64,000 nucleotides of DNA, from assembly GCA_016806145.1 (NCBI GenBank), contig CP063166.1, positions 4,216,001 to 4,280,000 of the forward strand, given 5' to 3'. Position numbers and translations under genes: made by a program. This document shows, in pieces, positions 17,353-27,300 of the stretch; position 1 is the stretch's first letter, and every line of letters begins with the position of its first letter. Source of the stretch: Variovorax paradoxus. Lineage in GTDB: Bacteria; Pseudomonadota; Gammaproteobacteria; Burkholderiales; Burkholderiaceae_C. The notes under the pieces are model-generated. The model was not told the DNA's origin. It ran no database searches and saw only the letters and a program-made list of their open reading frames with translations.

Positions 17353-18729
17353 TCAGCCCTGGACTTGGGCGGACAGCGCCAGCGCGCGGTCCACCATCCG
17401 CGGCGCGAGGCCCAGGTAGTTGGCGGGATCGGTCAGGCGATCGATGGCCGCGCGGTCGAAATGCGCCGTGACCTCGGGCAAGGCCACCAGCGCTTCGGCC
17501 AGCGTGCCGCCCTTCTCGTTGACGGTGCGGCAGGCGTCGTAGACCACATCGTGCGCCTGCTGGCGGCCGATGTATGGCGCCATGCCCATCATCACGGCCT
17601 CGGCCACGATCAGGCCGCGGCTGATGCCCAGGTTGTGCTTCATGCGCGCCTCGTCGACGATCAGCCCGCCGAGCGCGAACTTGGCCTGGTGCAGCGCGCC
17701 GGCCGTGAGGATGAAGCTCTCGGGGATCGCGATCCACTCGGCATGCCACGGGCCGGTGGCGCGTTCGAAGTCCTGCACCATCGCATCGACCATCAGGCCC
17801 GCATGCTGGCGCACCGCCTTCGAGGCCGCGAGCATCAGCTCGCTCGAGATCGGGTTGCGCTTCTGCGGCATGGTGCTGCTCGCGCCGCGTCCCTTGACGA
17901 AGGGCTCGTAGACCTCGGCGAACTCGGTCGAGGCCATGATCATGATGTCGAGCGCGATCTTGCCGAGCGAGCCGGTGACCAGCGCCAGCAGGTTCACCGC
18001 CTCGGCGAAGCCGTCGCGCGCCACGTGCCAGGTGGTCGCGGGCACGCCGAGCTTCAGTTCCTCGGCCATCGCCGCCTGCACCTCGAAGCCCTTGTCGCCC
18101 AGCGAGGCCAGCGTGCCGGCCGCGCCCGCGAACTCGACCACGGCCACGCGCGGGCGCAGCTCGGCCAGGCGCTGCTGGTGGCGGTCGAACATGGCGAGCC
18201 AGATCGCGACCTTGTAGCCGAAGGTCACGGGCAGCGCCTGCTGCAGGTGCGTGCGCCCGGCCATCGGCGTGTCGCGATGCTTGCGCGCGAGATCGGCCAG
18301 GATGCCGCGCAGCTCGCGGATCTCGGCGTCGACCAGGTCGAGCGCGTCGCGCACCTGCAGCGCGACGGCCGTGTCCATGATGTCCTGCGTGGTCGCGCCC
18401 CAGTGCACGTAGCGGCCCGCGTCGCCGCACATGGCGACCAGCTGGTGCACCAGCGGCAGGATCGGGTAGCCCACGATGTCGGTCTCGTGGCGCATGTGGT
18501 CGAAGTCGATGCGCTCGATGCGCGACTCGCGCGCGATGACCTCGGCCGCGTCGGCCGGGATCACGCCCACCTTGGCTTCGGCGCGCGCCAGCGCGATCTC
18601 GGCATCGATGTAGCGCTGGATCAGCGCGACGTCGGAGAACAGCGCGCGCATCAGCGCCGTGCCGAAGGCGTCGCGGAAAAGGATCGAATCGACGACGGTA
18701 CTGGCCATCGGGAGGGAGGCGAAGGACAT
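17353..18729 (-). CDS. Fumarase/aspartase-superfamily lyase (adenylosuccinate lyase/PcaB-like)
   Basis: A 458-residue lyase with superfamily blocks VHWGATTQDIMDTA (108-121), AGRTHLQQALPVTFGYK (157-173) and the signature GASSTMPQKRNP (282-293). Such enzymes usually eliminate fumarate from a substituted succinate, or cycloisomerise carboxymuconate as PcaB does. The neighbours are a C4-dicarboxylate porter and fumarase, not pca genes, so a fumarate-releasing lyase is favoured. Iminodisuccinate-type or other N-substituted aspartates are conceivable substrates. That is inference, and PcaB activity cannot be excluded. It is the first gene of an operon controlled from the divergent gntR promoter region; AAGG precedes the ATG at 18729, with a later in-frame ATG at 18708. 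Confidence 0.82.
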   Translation of the reverse strand: MSFASLPMASTVVDSILFRDAFGTALMRALFSDVALIQRYIDAEIALARAEAKVGVIPADAAEVIARESRIERIDFDHMRHETDIVGYPILPLVHQLVAMCGDAGRYVHWGATTQDIMDTAVALQVRDALDLVDAEIRELRGILADLARKHRDTPMAGRTHLQQALPVTFGYKVAIWLAMFDRHQQRLAELRPRVAVVEFAGAAGTLASLGDKGFEVQAAMAEELKLGVPATTWHVARDGFAEAVNLLALVTGSLGKIALDIMIMASTEFAEVYEPFVKGRGASSTMPQKRNPISSELMLAASKAVRQHAGLMVDAMVQDFERATGPWHAEWIAIPESFILTAGALHQAKFALGGLIVDEARMKHNLGISRGLIVAEAVMMGMAPYIGRQQAHDVVYDACRTVNEKGGTLAEALVALPEVTAHFDRAAIDRLTDPANYLGLAPRMVDRALALSAQVQG

Positions 18730-18741
18730 GGGCGGGCCTTG

Positions 18742-18781
18742 ATATGTTCGGACATATTTAATTTAATATGTCCGGACATAT
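18742..18781. promoter_or_regulatory. Double palindromic operator between the lyase operon and gntR
   Basis: ATATGTTCGGACATAT (18742-18757, one base off perfect symmetry) and ATATGTCCGGACATAT (18766-18781, perfect 16-bp palindrome) lie 24 bp apart centre to centre, about two helical turns. The AT-rich TTAATTTA between them may hold promoter elements. They sit 13-52 bp upstream of the lyase ATG and 42-81 bp upstream of gntR. This is the layout expected for autoregulation and operon repression by the adjacent GntR/HutC protein. A further short inverted repeat, AGGGT-TT-ACCCT, lies at 18790-18801. Confidence 0.78.
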
Positions 18782-18822
18782 GCATGAATAGGGTTTACCC
18801 TTAGGTCAAAATCGGGACCACC

Positions 18823-19554
18823 ATGAACAAGCCGCGCTTCACCGACATCGCCCAGGAACTGAAGGAAGGCATCGCCTCGGGACGCTTCCCGCTGGGCTCG
18901 CTGCTGCCGACCGAACTCGAGCTGCGCGACCACTACGGGATCAGCCGCCACACGGTGCGCATGGCGCTGCAGGAGCTGCAGGACGCGGGTCTGGTGTCGC
19001 GGCGCAAGAACGTGGGCACGCGCGTCGAGTCGACGGTGGCGCGCATGGGCTTCCAGCAGTCGCTGGCCTCGGTGGAGGACCTGATGCAGTACGGCGCCGC
19101 CCACCTGCGCCTGGCGCCCGAGATCGACACCATCGCGAGCAATGCCGCGCTGTCGCGCCTGCTCGGTTGCGAGGAAGGCACGCGCTGGCTGCGCATCTCG
19201 AGCCTGCGCATGGAGGAAGGCCCGCAGGGCCTGCCGCTGGGCTGGACCGACATCTACGTCGACACGCAGTACGCGGCGCTCGAGGCGCTGGTGCGCGCCG
19301 CGCCCGACACGCTGGTCAGCGCGCTGCTCGAGCAGCACTACGGCCTGCGTGTGGCCGAGATCGTGCAGCAGGTGCGCGCGGTCGACGCCTCGGCGGCGAT
19401 GGCGCGCAAGCTGCGCATCGAGCCCGGCAGCGCGACCTTGCAGATCCTGCGGCGCTATCTCGATGCAGAGGGCGAGGTGCTCGTGAACTCGGTCGCCACG
19501 CACCCGGGCGAGCGCTTCTTCATCACCACGCGCCTGCAACGCGCGAAGGGTTGA
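18823..19554 (+). CDS. GntR-family regulator, HutC subfamily
   Basis: A 243-residue protein with a GntR winged helix at residues 5-67 (FTDIAQELKEGIASGRFPLG, LPTELELRDHYGISRHTVRMAL, AGLVSRRKNVGTRV) and a UTRA ligand-binding domain from about 95 to the end (WLRISSLRMEEG, GWTDIYVDTQYAAL, ILRRYLDAEGEVLVNSVATHPGERF). UTRA domains bind small effectors that release the repressor. It is divergent from the lyase-dctA-fumC operon, and two matching palindromes fill the intergenic region. It is therefore the likely local repressor, with a C4 acid or lyase substrate as candidate effector (inferred). Confidence 0.92.
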   Translation: MNKPRFTDIAQELKEGIASGRFPLGSLLPTELELRDHYGISRHTVRMALQELQDAGLVSRRKNVGTRVESTVARMGFQQSLASVEDLMQYGAAHLRLAPEIDTIASNAALSRLLGCEEGTRWLRISSLRMEEGPQGLPLGWTDIYVDTQYAALEALVRAAPDTLVSALLEQHYGLRVAEIVQQVRAVDASAAMARKLRIEPGSATLQILRRYLDAEGEVLVNSVATHPGERFFITTRLQRAKG

Positions 19555-19572
19555 GCCCGCGTCGTCGTCGGC

Positions 19573-20349
19573 TCAGTGCGCGGCCAGCTCGGGTTCCGAG
19601 GCAGGCTCGCGCGGCACTTCGTAGAGATGGAACGGCGGCGCATCGGGCCGGCTGCGCTGCAGCAGCGGCTTGGCGACGTTGTAAACCGGCGTGCCGTTGA
19701 TGGTGCGGCCCTCGAGCGTGCCGCGGTGCGCATGGCCGTGGAACACGGCATCGATCGGGTAGCGCAGCAGCGGCTCCTCGAGCCGGCTGCTGCCGAGAAA
19801 GGCGAAGATCTCGCTCGGCTCGCCCTGCACCGTGCCCACGATCGGCGCGTAATGCAGCATCGCGATGCGGCGCCGGGTGCGCAGCTTGGCGAGCGCCGAC
19901 TCGAGCTTCATCGCCTCGTTGAGCGCCTCCTGCACGAACATCTTGATCGCGGGCTCGCCCCAGGCGCCGAGCGAGGCGCGGCCGAAACCGCCCGCGAAGC
20001 CCTTGACGCCCGCGATGCCCACGCCCTCGATCTCGCAGGCCGAGCCGTCGAGCATGCGCACGCCGATCCGCGTCAGCGCCTCGTTCACCACCTCGGGCGT
20101 GCCCGACTCGAAGTCGTGGTTGCCCAGCACGGCGACGATGGGAATCGAGAGGCCGCCGAGCTCCTCGGCCAGCACCCGCGCCTCTTCCGCCGTGCCGTAG
20201 TCGGTCAGGTCGCCGCACAGCAGCAGCGCGTCGGCCTCGTCGGCGGCCTGGGCAAAGAAATCGCGCAGCGAACCCGCGGAGTCCTTCTGCACATGGATGT
20301 CGCCGACGGCGGCGAAACGGACGTGGGTGGATGATTTGGGGGTAGGCAT
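19573..20349 (-). CDS. Calcineurin-like metallophosphoesterase
   Basis: A 258-residue protein with the ordered metal-binding motifs of the family: GDIH (D17, H19), GDLTD, GNHD, LHYAP and GHAH. These bind two metal ions for phosphoester hydrolysis. There is no signal peptide, so it should be cytoplasmic. The substrate is unknown. The start at 20349 is preferred over 20358 for spacing to GGTGGA. It converges with gntR (18 bp between stops) and diverges from a nucleotidyltransferase gene across 133 bp. Confidence 0.88.
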   Translation of the reverse strand: MPTPKSSTHVRFAAVGDIHVQKDSAGSLRDFFAQAADEADALLLCGDLTDYGTAEEARVLAEELGGLSIPIVAVLGNHDFESGTPEVVNEALTRIGVRMLDGSACEIEGVGIAGVKGFAGGFGRASLGAWGEPAIKMFVQEALNEAMKLESALAKLRTRRRIAMLHYAPIVGTVQGEPSEIFAFLGSSRLEEPLLRYPIDAVFHGHAHRGTLEGRTINGTPVYNVAKPLLQRSRPDAPPFHLYEVPREPASEPELAAH

Positions 20350-20450
20350 GCAATCCACCGTGCACCCCGCCGCCGCGCGCCGTCATCGGCCTCATCCCGC
20401 TGCGCTTGTAGGCGCCCGTCTGACATTCGATGGGGTCCTTTGCCCCTGCC

Positions 20451-20468
20451 CCGCCGCCGGCGCGGCGG
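20451..20468 (+). other. Hairpin in the 5' leader of the nucleotidyltransferase gene
   Basis: CCGCCGC-CGGC-GCGGCGG forms a 7-bp GC stem ending 14 nt before the ATG at 20483, where a ribosome binding site would be expected and none is seen. It could limit initiation. The rest of the 133-bp divergent region 20350-20482 shows no clear promoter or operator. Confidence 0.4.
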
Positions 20469-20482
20469 CATTCACTGCGTGC

Positions 20483-21334
20483 ATGACGCCCTCCACCATC
20501 CTCGCGCCCTCGCTCGAAGACGAAGTCGAACCGCGGGTGGCCGATTTCTACCGGCGCGCTCTGCGCGCGCTCGACGAGGCCGGCATTCCGTTCCTCGTCG
20601 GCGGCGCCTTCGCGCAGGCCTGCTACACCGGCATCCGCCGCTCGACCAAGGACCTCGACCTCTTCATCCGCCGCGAGGACTACGATCGCATCGCGCAGGT
20701 CGCGCTCGCGCATGGATGGCGCACCGAGATGACCTTTCCGCACTGGCTCGGCAAGGTCTACGACGGCCAGGAGTTCATCGACCTGATCTTCAATTCGGGC
20801 AACGGCCTCATGCCGGTGGACGCGCGCTGGTTCCACGACAACTGCCGCGCCGACGTGCTCGGCGTTCCCGTCTGCGTCGCCAACGTGGAGGACTGCCTGG
20901 TGTCGAAGGCCTTCATCATGGAACGCGAGCGTTACGACGGCGGCGACATTGCCCACCTGCTGCAGGTCAACGCGCAGCGGCTCGACTGGCCCGGGCTGCT
21001 GGAGCGCTTCGGCGCGCACTGGCGCGTGCTGCTCGCGCACCTGACGCTGTTCGGCTACATCTATCCCGCCGAGCGCGACCACGTGCCGAGCTGGGTGATG
21101 ACGTTGCTCATGAGCCGCCTCGCCGGCGAGCTGCTCGCAACGGCCGCCACGGGGGAGAACGTGTGCGCCGGCACCCTGCTCTCGCGCGAGCAGTTCCTGC
21201 ACGACATCGAGCGGCTCGGCTATGTCGACGGACGCCTCACGCCCGCGAGCACGATGACGCCCGAGGACATCGCGGTGTGGACCGAGGCGATTCCCGCCCG
21301 GGCCGAGGCCCAGGGCGGGAAGCCACCTGGCTGA
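20483..21334 (+). CDS. Nucleotidyltransferase-superfamily protein
   Basis: A 283-residue protein with a minimal pol-beta-like nucleotidyltransferase core: GG at residues 40-41 (FLVGGAFAQACYTGIRRSTKDLDLFI), the metal-binding DLD at 57-59, then YDRIAQVALAHGWRTEM and a third-strand FIDLIFNSG. The C-terminal half is helical and unassigned. Such proteins are often annotated as nucleotidyltransferase or AbiEii-like, but no antitoxin partner is adjacent. It is divergent from a metallophosphoesterase. The stop codon lies 4 bp from the stop of the giant convergent autotransporter gene, with no terminator visible between them. The start is uncertain because no Shine-Dalgarno sequence is seen. Confidence 0.75.
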   Translation: MTPSTILAPSLEDEVEPRVADFYRRALRALDEAGIPFLVGGAFAQACYTGIRRSTKDLDLFIRREDYDRIAQVALAHGWRTEMTFPHWLGKVYDGQEFIDLIFNSGNGLMPVDARWFHDNCRADVLGVPVCVANVEDCLVSKAFIMERERYDGGDIAHLLQVNAQRLDWPGLLERFGAHWRVLLAHLTLFGYIYPAERDHVPSWVMTLLMSRLAGELLATAATGENVCAGTLLSREQFLHDIERLGYVDGRLTPASTMTPEDIAVWTEAIPARAEAQGGKPPG

Positions 21335-21338
21335 AAGC

Positions 21339-24300
21339 TCACCACTTCACGCGAACGCCTACCCCCGCATTGACCGAGCTGCCCACGCGAGCGACGCCGC
21401 CCGAGGCCCACTGCTTGCCGAGCTCGCCATACAGGCTCGTGCGCTGGCTCAGTGCCAGCGTGAAGCCTGCTGCCAGTTCCGTGCTCGTGCCGCCGATCGG
21501 TGCGCCCACCGGCGTGATCGCCGCCGGGTTCACGAAGCGCGCGATGTCGTTGCCCTTCGAGCTGCGGTAGACGTTGAGGCGCGCATAGGGCTGCAGCGTG
21601 CCCGCGCTTGTCGCGAAGCTGCCCTTGATGCGCACACCAGCGCGTGCGGTCCAGCTGCTGTCGGCGTCCTGCTGCACCAGCGCACCGGGAATCGCCACGT
21701 CGTCCAGGCGCAGGCGCTGGTGGATCAGCTGCAGCTGCGGCTCCACCGACCAGCCGCCCGTGCCGAGCGCAAAGGCCTTGCCGACCTCGATCGAGGCCAG
21801 GAAGCTGTTGCCCTTGCCCGTGACACCGGCGCTCAGTTGCGGCTGCACCGTGTAGCGATGGCGGCCGGCCTGCAGCACCGTGTCGGCATAGAAGCCGTCA
21901 TCGCTCGTGAAGGTGCCGTACAGGCCCAGGTACTGGCTGCGCAGGTCGTTGCGGCCTGCAGCGCCGTTCAGGAGGCCGCTGCTGAAGCCACTGACACGCG
22001 TATCGCCTTCGAGCTGGCCGACATAGATGCCCGCGCGCCAGTTCGCATTGGCCCACAGGTCGGTACCTGCCTGCAGCCCGCTCACGCGGCCCTCGGCATG
22101 CGGCGAGACGGTGCCGCCCTGGCGGATGTCCATGTCGGTGGAGATCAGACGGCCCCAGGCTCGGCGGTTGCCGCCGTCCACGCTCGTGGTGCTTGCACCG
22201 CCGCTGCCGCGCACGTCGTCGTCGCCGATGCGCTGGCTCAGGCTGGCCAGCATGCCGAGGTTGCTTTGGCGCAGTTGGTTCGGCAGGGCTGCGAAGAGGG
22301 AGGCCTCAGCGCGGTACGTCGGCAGCGAGGCGCCCGGCTCCGCTTCGGTGCGCAGGTACCAGTTCTCGCCCTCGCCGCCCGCATCGCCCGCGTACAGGCG
22401 GTACTCGTAGGCACCGGCGTCAACGCGACCGCCCGAGAGCACGAAGGCGTCCTTGCTGGTTTGCGCGGTGGTGGTCGCGCCGTTCTTCGCGCTGATCAGC
22501 TCGATGCCTGCGCCGCTGGTGCGTGCGCCCAGGCCGCCGAGGTTGGTGACCTGCACCGTGGTCTTGCCGCTGGCGGATGCGGTGGCGCCGTCGAGCACCA
22601 GGCGGTCTGCGATGCCGGGGTTGTCGAGCTTCGCGCCGAGGCGAAGCACGCCGTTGTTGCCGACGTAGGGGCCAGTCAAGGTCAAGGTCGTGCCTGGGAC
22701 GGTGCCGAGCAAGGAGACCGTGCCCGCGTTGGTCAGGCCGGTCATCTTCTGGCTGAAGCCGCCGAGGTCGAGCGTGGCGCCGCTGGCGACCACAGCGCTC
22801 GATGCGGCGCTGAAGGCGTTGGTCGCGCCGGCCTTCAAGGTGCCTGCTGCGATGCGGGTCTCTCCGCTATAGCTGGACGTGCCCGACAGCGTGAGCGTGC
22901 CTGCGCCAACCTTGACGAGCGAGCCCGTCGTGCCGGTGATGGCGCCCGAGATCGTGTTGTCAGTGCCGAGAGCACCGGTGGTCAGCGTCTTGGTGCCGAG
23001 CACCACATCGCCTGCACCACCAAGCGAGCCGATGCTCGTGCCCGTGGTCGTCAAATCGATGCGCACTTGGCCACCCGCTGCATTGGTCACCGTGGCGCCT
23101 GCAGCGCTCGCGATGTCTTGCAGTCGCAAGGTGCCTGCATTGGCGATAGCGAGCTTGCCCGCGTCCGCCTTGCCACCAAACTGCAACGTGGCGCCCGATG
23201 CAACGCTTGCCGCGCCGCTGCCGAGTGCGCCTGTCACTTCGGTGGCGAGCGTACCCGCATCTACCAGCGTGCCACCGCTGTAGCTGTTGGCGCTGCTCAA
23301 GGTCAAGGTGCCCGTGCCGATCTTGCGCAGCTTGCCCGTGCCGCTCATCGTGCCCGCATAGGTGCCCGCCGTCTTGCCCTGGTCGAAGGCGACCTCCGCG
23401 TTGTTGACGATATTGCCTTGCAGGCTCGTCGCACTGCCCTGCAGCACGCCGCCCTTGACGGTGGTACCCCCGGTGTAGGTATTGGCACCGCCCAGGATCA
23501 GTCGGCCCGCATCCTCCTTCGAGATACCGCCCGTGCCGCTGAGCGCCACATTGAGGGTTGCGGTCATGGTCGCACCTGCAGCCGTGCCATCCCCCACGCG
23601 GATCACCGAGTTGGCGTTGTCCACCACGATGCCGTCACCCTGCACCACATAGCCATCGGTGGCGAACTGCGCACCGGCGATGCGCACCGCGCCGCCAGCC
23701 GCATCCACCGTCACGGTGCCGGCCTTGCCGCCGAACACCGCGAACTGGTTCTGCGCCCAGTTGGCGTTGAGCTTGCCGTCCATGTCGGACCAGGCATCCA
23801 TCGAGGGCTGCGGGTTGCCCACGCGCCAGGTGCCCGAGCCGCCGGCGATCTGACCGTCGTTGTACTTGGTGCTGTCGCCACCATCCCAGAAGTTCAGCGA
23901 CAGGCCCGCGCGGTTCACCAGGTTCACTTGGTTCGCCACCGAAGTCTGCACCTGCAGGTCCGCCACCTTGGCCGAGCCCGGCACTGTACCGATGTCCAGG
24001 CCGTTGTCGGTGAAGCTGCCGCCGTAGCTCATGAGCCTGTAGAGGCCAGGGCCGAAGCTGCCGCCCGCGGATTGCGCGATGTTCAGCGTGCCGTCTAGGT
24101 TCAGGTTGCCCGTCACGTTGATCAGGTCGTTGAGCGCGCCGCCAGGAACGCCGGCCTGGCCCAACTCGTAGTTGAGCGTGGAGCCGCCCGCGAGCGTGAG
24201 CGCACCGAGCGTCAGCGTGCCCGGGCTGTTGCCCGCAGCGAGGATGCCGCCCTTGTCGATGGTCACCGCGCCAGCGATGCTGCCGCTGCCCGCAAGGGTC

Positions 24301-27300
24301 GCGCCGCTCTGGACCAGCACCGCGCCCGTGCCCGTCGCACTGCCGCTCTTGTTGTTCACGCTCAGCGTGCCCGCGCCCACCGTGGTGCCACCGGTATAGG
24401 TGTTGGCACCGGTCAGCGTCAGCGTGCCAGTCCCCACCTTGACGAGCGCGCCACCCGTACCGCCGATCGTGCCCGACAGCGTGCTGTTGGCATTCAATCC
24501 GCCGAGCGTGAGCGCCTTCGCGCCCAGCGCGATGTCGCCCGCGCCACCGAGGGTGCCGATGCTCACGCCCGTCGTGGCCTGGTCGATGCGCACCTGCGCA
24601 CCGGACGCGTTGCTCACCGTGGCCTTGTCGGCCGTCGCGTCGTCCGCGAAGGCCAGCACGGCGCCCGAGGCATTGACGAGGCTGGCGCTGCCCGCGCTCG
24701 CGTTGCCTTGCAGGCGCACCGTGCCGCTGTTGGCGACCGACAGGCTTCCCAGGTCGGCCTTGCCGCCGAACTGCAGCGTGGCGCCCGAGGCCACGCTCGC
24801 CGCGCCGCTGCCGAGGGCTCCGGTCACGTCGGTGGCCAGCGTGCCCGCGTCGACGAAGGTGCCGCCTGCGTAGCTGTTCGCGCTGGTCAGGGTCAACGTG
24901 CCCGTGCCGATCTTGCGCAGCTTGCCCGTACCGCTCATCGCGCCGGCATAGCTGCCGGCCTTGGCTTGGTCGAACACGACCTCGGCGTCGTTGACGATGC
25001 CGCCTTGCAGGCTCGCCGTGTTGCCTTGCAGCACGCCGGCCTTCACGGTCGTGCCGCCGGTGTAGGTGTTGGTGCCGCCGAGGATCAGGCGACCCACGTC
25101 GTCCTTCACCAGGCCACCGGCGCCGGTCAGCGCGACGTTCACCGTAGCGCTGCGCGTGACATCGGTACCCGACCCATCGCCCACGCGCACCACCGACCCC
25201 GAAGCACCAAGCTCGATCGCATCGCCCTGCAGCACATACCCATCGGCCGCGAACTGCGCGCCGTTGATGCGCACCGTGCCGCCCGCATTGCTGACCGTGA
25301 CCGTGCCACCCGTGCCGCCGAACACCGCGAACTGATCCTGCGCCCAGGCCGCGTTGATCTTGCCGTCCGCACCGGTCCAACCGTCTCCGGGCACACCGAC
25401 ACGCCAGGTTCCATTGCCCCCGGCGACCTTGCCGTCGTTGTACTTCGTGTTGTCGCCACCATCCCAGAAGTTCAGCGACAGGCCCGCGCGGTTCACCAGA
25501 TTGACCTGCTGCGCCACCGAGGTCTGCACCTGCAGATCCTTGGCCGCGATCGGCGCGCTGCCGATGTCCAGGCCGTTGTCGGTCAGGCTGCCGGTGTAGT
25601 CGATCAGGCGATAGATGCCCGCGCCGAACACGCCGCCCTTCGATTGCGCCACGTTGAGCGTGCCGTCGAGCTGGAGGTTGCCATTGACCTGCACACGGTC
25701 ATTGAGCGCACCACCGACGGTGTTGGCCTGGCCCAGGTCGTAGTTGAGCACTGCGCCGTCAGCGAGATTCAGGCCGCCGAGCGTCAGCGTGCCGACGCCG
25801 CCATTGCCCGCCGACAGGATGCCGCCCTTGGCGATGCTGACCGCACCGCCCACGCTGCCGTTGCCCGCGAGCATGGCGCCGGACGCGACTTGCACGCCGC
25901 CGGTGCCCGTCGCACTGCCGCTCGCGTTGTTCACCGCGAGCGCGCCGCCCGCCACCGTCGTGCCACCGGTGTAGGTATTGGCGCCGATCAGGTCGAGCGT
26001 GCCGCTGCCCACCTTCACGACCGAGCCACCGTTGCCGCTGATCACGCCCGACACGGTCGTGCTCGTGTTCAGTCCACCCGTGGTCAGCGCCTTCGCGCCC
26101 AGCAGCACATCGCCCGCGCCGCCAAGAGCGCCAACATTCACACCAACGCTCGCCTGGTCGATGCGCACCTGCGCCCCGGCCTGGTTCAGCACCGTGGCCT
26201 TGTTCGCCGAAGCGTCGTCCGCGAAGGCCAGCACGCCGCCCGCGGCGTTGGTGAGGGTCGACGTGCCCGCGCTAGCCTTGTCCTGGAAGCGCACCGTGCC
26301 CTGGTTGCCGATGGCCGTGGTGCCGGCATCGAAACCGCCACCCAGTTGCAGCGTGGCCCCCGCGGCCACGCTGGCCGCGCCGCTGCCGAGCGCACCGGTC
26401 ACGTCAGTGGTCAAGGTGCCCGCGTCGACGAAGGTGCCGCCGGCATACGCATTGGCCGCGCCGAGCCGCAAGCTGCCCGCGCCGATCTTGCGCAGGCTGC
26501 CCGCGCCGCTCACGCTGCCGTTGAGCGCCAGCGTGCGGGCCGCGTCGACGTCGAAGCGGTTGCTGCCCGCCCCCAGGCTCACCGTACGCGCACTGGCGAT
26601 GTCGCCCGTCACGCGCAAGGTGGTGCCTTCGAGCGCGAGGCCGCCCGCCGCGGCGCCGAGGTTGGCGTCCGACGCGATCTGCAGGATGCCGCCCTTGATG
26701 GTCGTGCCGCCGCTGTAGCTGTTGCTGCCGTCCAGCACCAGCGTGCCGAGGTCGTCCTTGACCAGGCCGCCCGCGCCGGTCAGCGAAGACGCAATGGTCG
26801 CGGTCATGCCCGTGCCGGCGTTGGTGCCATCGCCCACGCGCACGGTGGTCGCTGCATTGCCGAGCTCGATCTCGTCGCCCTGCACGCGGTAGCCGTTGGT
26901 GGCGAACTGCGCACCGTTGATGCGCACCGTGCCGCCCGCGTTGCTGACCGTCACCGTGCCGGCGCTGCCGCCGAACACCGCGAACTGTCCCTGCGCCCAC
27001 GCCGCGTTGATCTTGCCGTCGGCACCGGTCCAGCCATCGCCCGGCACGCCCACGCGCCAGGTGCCGTTGCCGCCGGCCACCAGGCCGTCGTTGTACTTGC
27101 TCGCGTCGCTGCCGTCCCAGAAGTTCAGCGACAGGCCCGCGCGGTTGACCAGGTTGACCTGCTGCGCCACCGAGGTCTGCACCTGCAGGTCGGCCGCAGC
27201 ACCCGGTGCGGTGCCGATGTCGAGACCGTTGTCCGTCAGGCTGCCCGTGTAGCTGATGAGCCGGTAAAGGCCCGCGCCGAAGCTGCCGCCCGCGGACTGC

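Noticed and set aside
17353..18729. Calling the lyase gene a second pcaB
   Set aside because: It carries MPQKRNP and sits with dctA and fumC rather than pca genes. A true pcaB is already present at 9791-10993, so the product is left as an unassigned superfamily lyase.
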